The notes beneath the pieces were generated by a model. It searched no databases and was not told where the DNA came from. It worked only from the letters and a program-made list of their open reading frames with translations. DNA of 64,000 nucleotides from Eucalyptus grandis (taxonomy: Eukaryota > Streptophyta > Magnoliopsida > Myrtales > Myrtaceae). The position numbers were made by a program, and so were the translations under genes. Location: the NCBI RefSeq assembly GCF_016545825.1, contig NC_052612.1, positions 39,539,738-39,603,737 of the forward strand, given 5' to 3'. Within the stretch, counting starts at the first letter, position 1. Each line of letters begins with the position of its first letter. Below are positions 25,301 through 35,689 of this stretch, one piece after another.

Positions 25301-25708
25301 AAGACGGAATGGGTAAGTTGACTAACAGGAACTTGCAGAATATATAGAATATATTTCATCTTCTCATATATCATAAGTGCAGAATGGATATTCACACTGT
25401 AGGGACAGTAGGCTTATTTCGTAGCTGGTCTAAATTACTGGGATTATTTTCATATGATACACTGTGACGAAATACATTCCTTGCTTTCTTCTGAATTTTT
25501 ATAGCACTAAAAAAGCAGCTTCTAGGAAGGAAGAAATTCTAATGTTGACTTTGATTCCTGCAGCAAAGCTGAGTATGTTGTATACAAGCTTAAAGAGATG
25601 GGTAAAATAGCTGAAAAGGACATTGCACCGATCTGCAACCAATTTGACATTTTAGACGACAGCAACTGCGGCAAAATCACACTTGCTGATCTTATGGAAA
25701 GTGACTGA
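22361..25708 (+). CDS. Two-pore K+ channel (TPK family), 2 exons
   Basis: Exons 22361-23406 and 25564-25708 give 396 aa; the 2157-bp intron is GT/AG and phase-consistent. Layout: Arg-rich cytosolic N terminus with the 14-3-3 mode I motif RSHSAP (82-87), TM1 about 115-133, pore 1 with TIGFGD (159-164), TM2 about 172-195, TM3 about 235-256, pore 2 with TVGYGD (276-281), TM4 about 288-311, then two EF hands. EF1 (341-352) is completed across the splice junction, DLDNDGSI plus SKAE. EF2 (380-391) has Cys at loop position 5. Family knowledge: TPKs are mainly vacuolar-membrane K+-selective channels, activated by Ca2+ through the EF hands and by 14-3-3 proteins. Most plant TPKs have GYGD in both pores; the first filter here is GFGD. 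The start is MDDEPLL, conserved in the second copy. An in-frame ATG at 22232 would add 43 residues but is not conserved in frame. Confidence 0.93.
23407..25563 (+). other. TPK intron
   Basis: The single intron, 2157 bp. The left ~150 bases are repeated in direct orientation after the exon-1 pseudogene (33020-33235). The stretch about 23850-24910 is repeated in inverted orientation at about 35690-36745. I see no gene inside; the 125-codon frame at 24776 has no recognisable motif. Confidence 0.8.
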
Positions 25709-28260
25709 ACCACACATTGAATAACAATCAACATGACAAATTTCTACCTTCACGCTCCTTGGGAGCAAACCCTTGCTCTTTACAACCAGAGTGCATGGAA
25801 TTGAAGGTTGGGTGACCTCTATACATCAAGTCCTACACCATATGAAGTTGGACAAGGATTATGATTGGAACGCTTCCCCCCATTTTCAGACAAAGATGAG
25901 CAGAGACTTCAAACTGAAGCCAGCTATTCAATAATTGTTTCAATGAAGTCAGCTCTCAGCTCCCTATCCAGATTGAAGACCAAGATCAACGTATATAGTG
26001 TATAGAGGAGGATAAATACTCAGTCTGCTGTTCATTAGTTGTTTATGCAATCAGTTTAGACAACGTAGTGGCCAATCAATTAATAGATCACGGAAGCTCT
26101 GTCTGCTGGTAGCTATTCTTTCACGCGAGGAGCCACACGATCTATTTTAGGCTATCGCTGCTATTTTGATTCTCATGTGATGCTCATAGAAGTATCACCT
26201 GTACAGGCAGTTTTTACAGATATGTAGGAGGAGAAACTGTTCTGCGTATAAAGACATGTTACCCCCTCAGGAATACTCTGGTCACTTTTAAAGAACAGAA
26301 GTATGAGGGAAATGATTTTGAAGAGATTTGTGCTATATAATATACGATCATCTGCCTCTCTCTTGAATGTGTCACGTAGAGGGAACCCCAATTCCACTAG
26401 AGAATCATGAAGCACTTCACTAGATGCAGCAGTGAAGTACACTCCAGAGACATGAACTTTTCTTAGATTGCATTAAGATCTCCATCTTGCTGTTGGACTA
26501 AGTGAGGACAAGATCTTCACTTCAATCACATGAAAACCAAGTACTTATGGAAGTCCTTTCATCTCTATGTCACTATACTATTTTAACTACAGTCCTATTA
26601 TAAGTCTAAATATGATCTGCTGAAGCGAATTGTTCTTAGAATAAAACATCCGTGCACTTTTCCTTTCAGAATTCCAAGATATGCACTTAGTTCCATAGCT
26701 TTACCTAAAACACGCCATTTATCATTCATTAGTCACTGTATTTTAAGAGATATGATATCCAAACTCATGAACAATCTCCGTACTCACATTCATGAAGGCT
26801 AAGTGCCAGAGTTATGCCTTAATTGAAAGGCTGAGCGAAAAACAAGATCGAAGTTGTCAGAGTCATGAGACATCTTTCCATAAATGGGCCTATCATATGT
26901 TCCTCAAAGTACACGACCAATGGTAACCGAGAAGGAGGTTTCTAAAAATAATTCTAAAGTTGCCAGATAATCTAACTAGACATCAGCCTTTCACAATCTT
27001 TGTTTTCAGAACAATGAAGTTACATGAAGAAGCAAGAAAACAAGAAGCCCAAAAACTCATTGTATATTTTGAACAACTCCTAAGGCATACGAGCAGAAGC
27101 TCATATATGGTTAAATAAAAATAACTAGCAGTAGCATTTTTCTTCTACAACACAAAATTATGTACTCTTGGCCATTCTCTTGAGGATTTGTCCGAATGTC
27201 ATTTAATTTATCCTGATCACCACTTTATATTGCTTGAAAGATAAAAGATTAACAGGATAAGAGGTGCAAAGTGGCGGCAAAACATGGGATAAAGAATTCT
27301 ATTTTCTAGTCAATTTCATACCAAATAATGCAGCATAAATTCTCTAAAACAAGAATCATAATTGGGGGTTCATCATCCGTATTTTCAAAACAGTTACACA
27401 GCTTGTGCTTTATCATTCATGTTTGACACTTCCTAACAATTCAAGAACTTGGCCAAAAAGAAGAGCGACTATTTCATCAAAGCTATGAGGACTAATTATG
27501 GTGGAGAATTTACTTCAGGCATATTCAACAAATTCTGTGAGGATTATAATATTCGCCATTTCTTGACTCCATATTTTCTTCAACAAAATGGCATAATTGA
27601 ACGAAAAAATAAAATGTCAAATAGATAAATAAAACAACAAAAAAGATAAAAAGAAACGTCACAGTTACTATAAAAACCTTCTTAGACTTGTTAATATTGA
27701 TTATTGAGTAAATTGGGGTTTTTTGTGTTTAGTTTTTCTTACAAAGTTCCCAATTAAAATGAATATGTTCTAAATAAATGAAATGATGGGAATTTTTTTT
27801 AAATCATTAATTTAAATCCAATGAGCGTGGTGTTCCTATATTCTTTTTTCTTTTTAATTGTAGAATGGATAATAATTAACAAAAAGCTAAAAGGAAATAT
27901 AAATATAGAGTGTTAATAAATAAAAAAATAAATAAATTTTAAAAAATAATAAAAAAGACATTAGGCTACGTTTGGTCATCTAATTTTCTAATCAACATAG
28001 AACTAAAGTTAAGAGGATATGAAATCTAGGGATTTTATTATATTATATCCATTGTTTGACAATTACATTAATAAAGTCGATATATTCACATTATTTGATA
28101 TAAACGGCATATCAGTATACATGAATAAAATTTTTTACAAACGGATATGGTAAAAATCTCTTATGATACTCTTGACTATTTTTAATTTTTTTAATTTTAT
28201 ATTCTTCTCTTTTTAATTAATTTCTTTTTTATGTTTTGGGTACGAAAGCTTTACTCACTT
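25709..28260. other. TPK 3' flank and intergenic
   Basis: No gene apart from a copia integrase relic at 27420-27633. Bases about 27020-27190 recur at 33800-33990, and about 27190-27880 recur at 37010-37760. The downstream flank was therefore part of the duplicated unit before rearrangement. Confidence 0.6.
27420..27633 (+). pseudogene. Copia-type integrase relic
   Basis: A short reading with integrase-core phrases typical of Ty1/copia: MRTNYGGEFTSGIFNKFCED, then FLQQNGIIERKNKM before a stop. These match the 'D-x-G-G-E-F ... P-Q-Q-N-G-v-v-E-R-K-N' landmarks, with Asn in place of the catalytic Asp before the Gly-Gly. Everything else of the element is gone. The same relic, further broken, lies at 37300-37480. 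Confidence 0.7.
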
Positions 28261-28504
28261 GATGAGATCAGCCTTGTATCACCTGCAGTTTTGAGCTATA
28301 TTTTTAAAGATATGAATCGTCACAATCACAATGTGGTCAACGAAAGTCGCTGTATTCCTCAACAAGTTAAACATCTAGAATCCCCACCTCGATCTGTCAT
28401 GCACGACATGCACGGGCTAATATTAATTCATGAAGGAAAATGACTCTTTCAACAATCAATTAGAACCTCGTCGACCTCGATTGGAATTGTTCATTCGTGG
28501 GCCC

Positions 28505-29390
28505 CTAGTCGGAAAACTGTCTCAAAAGCCTTAAATCTATTGTCTGGTGTCTAATTCAGCCCTAACATTTTAACAACTTGCTAATTTAGTTTTAAATATT
28601 TTAACAGTGTCAATTTAATTATAAACATTTTAATGATTTGCCAAACTAGTCTAAACCTTTTTTTATATTGCTAATATGACAATCTAGTTAGTGGTAGACA
28701 TTTCATGTGGCATTGGATCTTTGAAAAATAATTTTTTAATTTTTTTAAAATGTTTTATTGATTTTTTCTTTTCTTTTTTTTCCTCTTTTTAGAAAGGACC
28801 AGTGGGGCCATCGCAGGGTTGGCAACTTCTGTTGACCAGTGGGCAAGGGCTGTGAAGCCCTTGTTGGTGCCCTTGCTATGGTTCGTGAGGGTGTTGCGGC
28901 CCTCATTAGCCTTAGCAAGGGATTGCGAGCCCTTTGCCAAATCCAGTAAGGGTTGTTCGCCCATAGCTAATAAGGGCTTTGCGGTCCTCGTCCGTGGTTG
29001 GTGGGGTCATTGGCTCTCTCTTAGTGGTTAGTAATGGCTCCGCTAGTCTTGTGTAAAAAGAGGAAAAAGTAGAAAAGAAAAAAAAAATTAGGAAAAAATT
29101 GTCCATATTAACGCTAATCATGCCACGTATGATAATCGGTACTAGTTGAAACTGCCACGTCAACAATACTTAGCTAAAATTAGTTGGAAAGACTAAATTG
29201 ACAATTCATTAGAAAAATTATAATTAATTTGGCAAATCGTTAAAATATTTATGATTAAATTGATATAATTAAAAATTTATAATTGAATTGGTAAATTATC
29301 AAAAAAATTAGGATTAACCTGACATATTTAAAGGTTTATCATCAAATTAATTGTCATATAATGGATTTTCGACTTTTTGACAATTTTCCC
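28505..29390. repeat. Foldback-type element, copy in block B
   Basis: Counterpart of 19690-20515, with the same AT-rich arms and GC-rich core (about 28800-29040, 'gtgaagcccttgttggtgcc' type phrases). Its presence at the same place in both blocks shows that it inserted before the duplication. Confidence 0.45.
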
Positions 29391-29399
29391 GGTCGTTAT

Positions 29400-29585
29400 T
29401 ATATGAAATGGACGACGTCAGATCTCGGATTAATGATCCATTAGAAATTTAGAAGTGAGATTGGGGGAAGAGCCCGCACGTAATTACATTGGTTTGACTT
29501 AGCTATAAGCAAGTGCTGACACGTGGAAACACCTACCTATGGCCAGGACTTTAGGCATCAGTGCACCGCGCATATAAAAAGGACC
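29400..29585 (+). promoter_or_regulatory. Promoter-like module, copy in block B
   Basis: Matches 20520-20705. Contains an ABRE/G-box-like ACACGTGG at about 29519-29526 (acatgtgg in copy A) and TATAAAAA at 29573-29580. Conservation between copies may reflect function or merely shared origin. Confidence 0.35.
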
Positions 29586-30318
29586 ATATATTTTTCTTCT
29601 ATTGATAAAGCCGAATTCGGGGGCAGTCGAGAATAAATTTATTGGCCAATCATTCTATATGAACTTATCCCACTTCTCCACTCCAATGTCCAAATTTAAG
29701 GTAGCACGCATTAAATCAGGACCCCAATCCGGTCGAAAAAAAATAATAAAGAGAAAATTAAATAATTATTAGTTCAACCATAAACTTATTATATAAATAT
29801 CACTTCAATTTTAAACTTTTCAATTTCTCCAAAGATTAGTCTTATTATTATTATTATTTTTTTATGTGGAGTTCTAGTGTAGTGTTTTCACTCAATTATA
29901 ACTGGAAATCGCCGACATTACGATTCATAACCATGTAGGGTGATTGCTAATGATTAGATGTCGTCGCGTCAGCGGATTCAGGTGGTAATTACTCGGAGGG
30001 ACCATGTTGAAATTTTTGCATAAATGTTTAGGACTGATCTATACAATTTTTTTTTTACTAATATGATAATTATATGTAGAAAGATTCATATTAGGCTCTC
30101 GGGATACTTAGGGACTAAAAACGCAACAAAAGAAAAAAGAAGAAAATGTCAAATCAATGAAGCAGTATTACATCAGGCAGTCACTTTGGAAGCCATTCAT
30201 TACAGAAGAAAATGAAGCCAAAAGGAGCTGAAAGAAAAATAAAAGCTGGGCATGTAGAATTTCCAACACGCGAATGGTGGAGGAATAGCATGTTTGACAG
30301 TCGAGTGTCGATGCCGGA

Positions 30319-31171
30319 TTTCTTTTTCTCTTTTCTTTTTTTTGGTCTAAAAGGAGTAGCTTCGTTCATCTTGGAAAATCAAACATGCCCATGGCCGGGG
30401 CTTCAGTACGCAGAAGTTCTAAAAGAGGTTGAGGAGGTGATGCAGGCCAGTTCGGAGGAAGGGCCTTGGGTCGTTGGGCTTTGGCGGCCCAATCCGCAAT
30501 AAAATTGGCTTCTCTCCTGCAGTGTCGAATCCGGAGCTTCGAAAAATAGTGGGATCAGTTCAGTGCACTCAGCCAATTAAGACGCGGATTTCCGAAAGAG
30601 TCAAAACTTTGACTCTGCACTGCAGCAACTAGTGTCAGACAGCACTAAATTTGCTCTCTCTTTCCCTCTCTGCAAAAGGTGTTCTAGGGTAATCTTAAGA
30701 GTTACAACGCCTGCTTTACTTCCACTTGCAAAGCTGAAGCAGCATGAACGCCGCTGGAGAAACCGTCGATGAGTCTTCCCGAGTGGTCTCGGCAGACGCG
30801 AGCCACCGCGCCCTCTTCTCTTCCCGTCGGAAAGGGCCCATCAACATTTACTTTCAGTGTTCTGAGCTCCGGGGGACTCCAAACCAGGTTCGATCCAGTA
30901 AGTATATGCTGGGTTTTCGAAGACTGCAGACCCCAGAAGCACGAGATTCTTGCGTTTACTAGTGCTGCCTCCACTATCGTTGCGGGATCTGGACGCTGAT
31001 TTCTGAAGACAAAGTGATTGCGCGCTTTCCATATTTGCCAGAGGAGTGAGGCGAGAACCTCCAAGTTAGGTGAGTTTACTCTGTTTTCTCTCAGATCTGC
31101 AAGCCGAGCATCAATTCTTGGTAGACCAAATACTGTTTGTCCAGGGGCATAGTAGAAATAGATTGATCTGT
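30319..31171 (-). mobile_element. 5'-truncated LINE with RNase H domain
   Basis: Inserted on the minus strand. Coding remains run from about 31150 downwards: LASLLWQIWKARNHFVF, then the RNase H start LKVNVDG with V-CRDHSGRLIDG. The domain end, CRREANFIADWAAKA near 30490-30530, is reached only after frame breaks. This is the RVT_3-type RNase H of plant non-LTR retrotransposons. A T-rich tract at 30319-30343 is the poly-A tail on the minus strand. Direct repeats flank the insert (30303-30318 and 31172-31185, 'gagt..c.atgccgga'). The equivalent site in block A (about 21372-21385) lacks the insert, so it arrived after the duplication. Confidence 0.75.
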
Positions 31172-32041
31172 GAGTCAATGCCGGAGTTAACTCCAGCAAT
31201 AGTGAACCCTTTAACGTTGGCAGTTCCCGCCGGTCAACGAAAAGTATCTGACCCTTTCTGCCGAGGTCCAGACCCAAACCCAAGATGTGAATCAGCCGGA
31301 CCAAACCAAATCACGAGCCTGACCAAAGATCTCAAGACCTGGCCACTTAATGCATTTGTCCTGAAAACGCTAATGCAGTTTTTTTTACTTTTCAGTAACG
31401 GCTGAGGAAAATGTAACTGGAGAAGTTGTTCTGTTCAATTTTTTCTCAGATTTGCCTGCTTTCAGCATCTGCAGTTTTTCCGAGATTTCCAATTGGGTCC
31501 GAGCCTTCTGTACATGTAAATCCATGCGCAATGAGGCCTTGTCGGCTTGTGTCCTGCTTCGACTCCCTCGCAATGCGAAACAACTGACTACTCTCGATAT
31601 GAGAAAACATGATGTGCTATCTGCCGTGTCCAATGTCCGCCAGATTTAACTTGCATACATGGTTCTAAGCTTCTCGCTCTCTTTCATGCATCAATTTGCG
31701 CACAGAATTTGCGACACAATTGCCAGGACTCAAAAGAACCATCCTTGTCAATCAAGCATCTAACGGTTGAAAACTGCCTCTTTCAGGGCAGATACGATGC
31801 AGAAGCACGAGCCTGGGAAGTTAGAAGCCAATGTGACAGGCGGGGAAGTTTAAAGCGTGATCCTTTCTGGGGCGTCTCCTGATCTGACTTTCAGCCCAAC
31901 TACCTCTCAAAACCATGCTTCTGCTCCGCAATAAATTGACTTGCAGTTGGCTTTTCATCACTCGTTTTTTATCCAAAGAGGACATAGAAAAATCCTCTGA
32001 AACACCTACGGTTGCTGGGAGTTTTATGATGCAGATTCGCC

Positions 32042-33019
32042 ATGGATGATGAACCTCTCCTCCGCACACCGGGACTCACAGAGATGTCGACGGTCAGGAG
32101 AGATTTCCCTTCGGTTTTCCTTGATCTCAACCTCAGCAGCCTTGGCACCATGCCAAGGCGGCAATCTGCCCCGCACCTCTTAACCAACGATGCTATCATC
32201 CCCATAATCACGACGCGGCACTCTTCTCCCTTTGTGAATCTCATCGCCAACTTGACCAAGAAGAGACGACTCGCCCACCACTCCCACTTGGCTCCTTCCG
32301 TGCTCACCTTTCACAAGGAGAGCACCATCGACGGGGAGGACCCCTGGCCGTCCCTTAAATGGACTCCTCTGTTTGTCCAGCGGGCGTTGTGGTATACTTG
32401 ACGAGCGGGAGTTTCAAAGGCACACCCACGTTCAACCCGGTCGAACCTCTGTACTTCACCGTGGTCACTCTTTGCACGACTGGCTTTGGCCATGTCGTCC
32501 CTGACACGGCGTTCACAAAGCTGTTCAGTTGTGCTTTCATGCTGGTGGGCTTTGGATTTGTCGGTGTCCTGCTTAACGGCATGATCACCTACATCTGCGA
32601 CTGGCAAGAGGCGGTTTTGCTGAGCACTGCGGGTCAAAACAAGTAAAATGGGATGTTCAGGACTTATATGATCGACAGAGAGAAGGGAAGGATGAGAATT
32701 AGGACGAAAGTGTGCGTGGCTTTGGCGGTTGTGATTAGTTGCACAGCTATAGGGACTATCGTCGTGCATTTCATGGAGGACTTGAGCTGGGTAGACATTT
32801 TTTATCTGTCCGTTACATCCGACAGCCGGTACGCATTCACGGCCTTGGCAGGAAGACGTTTCGCCAGAATTTGGCTAGTGATAAGCACATTGGCAGTGGC
32901 CGGGGCGACCGAGCTGAGGATCGACCAGAGGAATCGTAGAATCGCGAAATGGGTTCTGCAGAAGAAGATGACCCCTGGGATCTAGTTGCTGCAGACCTTG
33001 ATAACGATGGATCCATCAG
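32042..33019 (+). pseudogene. TPK exon-1 pseudogene
   Basis: Copy of TPK exon 1 beginning MDDEPLLRTP. Breaks seen: a ~34-base deletion near 32380 removes most of TM1 and shifts frame; a Phe codon became TAA at 32644-32646; a 15-base deletion near 32820 removes the second selectivity filter (VTSDSRYAF remains); a 12-base deletion removes the AFLYL region; a one-base deletion near 32975 shifts the end. The first filter reads TTGFGH with Asp changed to His. The donor site is kept (CAG/GTGATT) but no exon 2 was found. It cannot encode a channel. Confidence 0.92.
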
Positions 33020-33289
33020 GTGATTGTTTCTGCTTGGTCTGTGAGCCTCCGCTAGATTTGTGCAATTCCCATTTTTTTTTTCCTGAAACTTTGCTAAGTT
33101 GACTAGTAACTCCTGTCATTATCTAGACAACTATCAACACATTGCTGCTATTGGATAAACATTAGAACAATAGACATCATTGGAACAAAAAGATTCGGAA
33201 GAAAATTTCAGAACTGACGCCTTAGGAGATTCTCTTCTCCACATTTGTGCACCCGATAGATATAAAAGAACCAAGAAACGAGCTTCTCT

Positions 33290-33600
33290 TTTCCTTTAGT
33301 CCAATATGTAATGCCATTCTTAAACTTTTAATATATTTAATACAGTCTTTAGACATTTTGTATATATTTAGCTTAGTTCTTAAATTGAATGAAAATGTTC
33401 TATGTTATCATTCCATTAATTTAAGTGCGGGAACGGCATTGAACATTTACATATAGTCTAAGGACCACGTATCGAAAGTTCGAGGATTATGTTGAACAAA
33501 TTGAAAATGCAGAGACGATATTACTCATTGGGTTAAAATAAGGGATTACATAAGACATTGAGTCAAAGTTAAGGGACTATTTGTGTCATTTTCCTTTTAC
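33290..33600. repeat. MITE-like AT-rich element
   Basis: The left phrases ('cttaaacttttaatatattt', 'aatacagtct') and right phrases ('agttaagggactatttgtgt') are of the same style as 1005-1925 and read in opposite sense. Absent from the TPK intron at the corresponding place. Boundaries are approximate. Confidence 0.35.
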
Positions 33601-34026
33601 TTTTCCAGGCTCCCAGCAAATCTGAGTTTAGGATCCATATGGTCATTGATTATATGTTAAAAAGAAAAAAAAAAGACTTCGTTAAATGGAAAGATTGAGA
33701 AGAAGATAACGGGGAAAAAGGAGGACCATAATAATATTAATTGAGAACAATTATGTCGTCAATTAGAAAGTTATATACAGAATTCTTGACCAGCATGGTG
33801 CTGTAAGTGACTCTATTTCTTGGATATCTATTAAAAGTGAGGAAGAAAAATGAAATTAAGCACAGAGGAACTTACAGCACCAGAAGCCAACAAAGAACTC
33901 ATCTACGGCTAGATTAAATGAAAACAACTAGGAATAGCACTTTCATTGCGCAACACAAAATTATGTACAGTTGGCCATTCTCTTGAGAATGGTAATATAT
34001 TTATGATTAATACTACTTATATTATA

Positions 34027-34053
34027 GATCATATATATATATATATATATATT
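34027..34053. repeat. (AT)n microsatellite
   Basis: About 12 uninterrupted AT units. Confidence 0.9.
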
Positions 34054-34539
34054 TTAAATATATGATAAGACAGTGATCTTAAACTTTTAATCAAGCGAGT
34101 AATACGATAAATATGTCGAACATTTGGCGTTAGGAGAAGAGATGGATTGAATTGAGATAAAAAAGAAGAAGTAAATCGCAGAAAAAAAAGGCGTAGTATT
34201 AGTGTCATTTTTCCTATATGTGAAAATAAAAATCGGGCAGATTTTTTCTACTCGGAGTAGAGCATAAGCCTAAAATAATTGAAAAAAGGCTCATTCAATA
34301 ACTAGAAAATGACATTGTGATTTGGATTGGGTCTCAATGAAATAAAACATGAATGATAAGTTAATTTCGTAAGTTTAACGGATTTTTGGCGGAAGGAAGG
34401 AAAAAAAAGATTTAAAAAAAAATAATAATAAAAGGGATAGCGATTAGGGTTGTTCTCCCGAGCCCTCCCCTCTCGCGCCTCCGAGCTCTCCCCTCTCGCC
34501 TCCTCTCCTCTTCGGACGAGCTCTCTCTCTCTGTCGACG

Positions 34540-35625
34540 ATGAAGCTTTCCAAGAGCCTGGCCATGACTGCCAAGATGCGCCCAGCGATTCGTCCTGTGC
34601 TGAGGCCAGTGGCTCGTTCGGGGTAAGTCTCGAACCTAAAGTCCCGATTCGCGATCCCTCTCTTCTTCGATCGGTTGAATGAACCCCTAGGGTCTCGATT
34701 AGCGAACTCTTTCTTCTGTATCGGGAATGGATGACGGTTTTATGGAATCGCCGCGATGTTGCTGAGATAGATTCCTTTCTGCATTTGGCTTGGCTGTATA
34801 GAATGTTTAAGACCTCAAAGCGCTCTGGCGGGAATGAACCCTAGGGTCTCAATTAGCGAACTCTTTCTTCTGTATCGGGAATGGATGACGGTTTTATTGA
34901 ATCGCCGCAATGTTGCTGAGATAGATTCCTTTCTGCATTTGGTTTGGCTGTATAGAATGTTTAAGACCTCAAAGCGCTCTGGCAGCGGCAGCAGCAGCGG
35001 CGGCGGCACTGGCGGCACTGGGGGCTCTGGGAGCTCTGGGAGCTCTAGTAGCTCTGGCCCCTCTTGGGGCTCTAGCAGCTCTGGCAGCTCTAGCAGCTCT
35101 AGCAGCTCTGGCAGCCGTGGAAGCTCTGGGAGCGATTGGAATCCGAATCGAGAATTCGCATTTGACATTTTTGTGTGAGTGCGCTATATGAAGTAGATTT
35201 TTTTCCGTTTTAATTGTTAGTCGCGGTTGTTCTTACCAATTAATGCATGACAGGGATGAATTCAAGAGGACCAAGCAGTGCAAATCTATGGTGAAAAAAA
35301 TGGTGAAAAAAATGGTGAAAAAATCTGCAAGTGAGAAATGGTCGGCTCTGTCTGAGGAGGTAAGATACGCATCATTAGCTCCTAGCTCCACAAATAGATG
35401 CATTCTGATTCGGCCCTCCCTCTCTTCACACAGGAGAAAGAGTGGTACGACGAGAAAGTCGTGCAAAGGAATTTGGAATTCGAACAATGTATCCAAGTTT
35501 ATTTGAAATTGATGAAGGTAAATTTTCTTATTGTTCCTTTTAAAGAAACCTCGGATAAATGGCTAAATGTAATGTTTCATCTGTGCTAGGATTTGGGCCA
35601 GGAGCATGAAGAGTCTTCAATGTAG
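34540..35625 (+). CDS. Divergent HMG-box protein with Ser/Gly-rich tract, 5 exons
   Basis: Exons 34540-34622, 34956-35174, 35254-35359, 35434-35517 and 35590-35625 join in phase with canonical GT/AG sites to give 175 aa. Residues 1-34 are basic (MRPAIRPVLRPVARSG). Residues about 36-87 are nearly pure Ser and Gly. Residues about 92-164 resemble a plant HMGB-type HMG box: NPNREFAFDIFVDEFKR, then SASEKWSALSEEEKEWYDEK, then a helix ending VYLKLMK. The conserved Trp of helix II is Trp130. Odd points: three copies of Met-Val-Lys-Lys (113-124) sit inside the box, and there is no NKPKRPPSA lead-in. The short end EHEESSM stops at TAG directly before seven in-frame GAG codons. Family knowledge: HMGB proteins bend DNA in chromatin and usually carry an acidic tail. 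The gene lies between the TPK pseudogene and the inverted TPK intron and has no counterpart in block A. Expression is unknown; it could be a decaying retained copy. Confidence 0.7.
34677..34985 (+). repeat. Tandem duplication inside HMG intron 1
   Basis: Two ~154-bp copies (34677-34831 and 34832-34985), over 95% alike by eye. Each carries the end of intron 1 plus the first ~30 bases of exon 2, so the splice acceptor is doubled. Use of the first acceptor (exon from 34802) would run into TAG after 13 codons. Confidence 0.9.
34981..35130 (+). repeat. Ser/Gly-coding microsatellite-like tract
   Basis: Repeats of agcagctctgg/gggagctctgg type in exon 2 of the HMG-box gene. The opposite strand gives a misleading Leu/Pro-rich frame. 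Confidence 0.8.
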
Positions 35626-35689
35626 GAGGAGGAGGAGGAGGAGGAGGTTTACCAGGGAGTTCTGTAAATAAATTCTGAGTAAACTCTAA

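Larger units (their letters stand above)
33236..34539. other. Intergenic upstream of the HMG-box gene
   Basis: Contains a MITE-like block (33290-33600), a fragment matching the TPK 3' flank (33800-33990), an (AT)n run and, just before the ATG, a CT-rich leader (34450-34538) after 'gggatagcgattagggttg'. No other gene. Confidence 0.6.

Noticed and set aside
34815..35168. Leu/Pro/Glu-rich minus-strand frame
   Set aside because: Antisense shadow of the Ser/Gly tract of the HMG-box gene.
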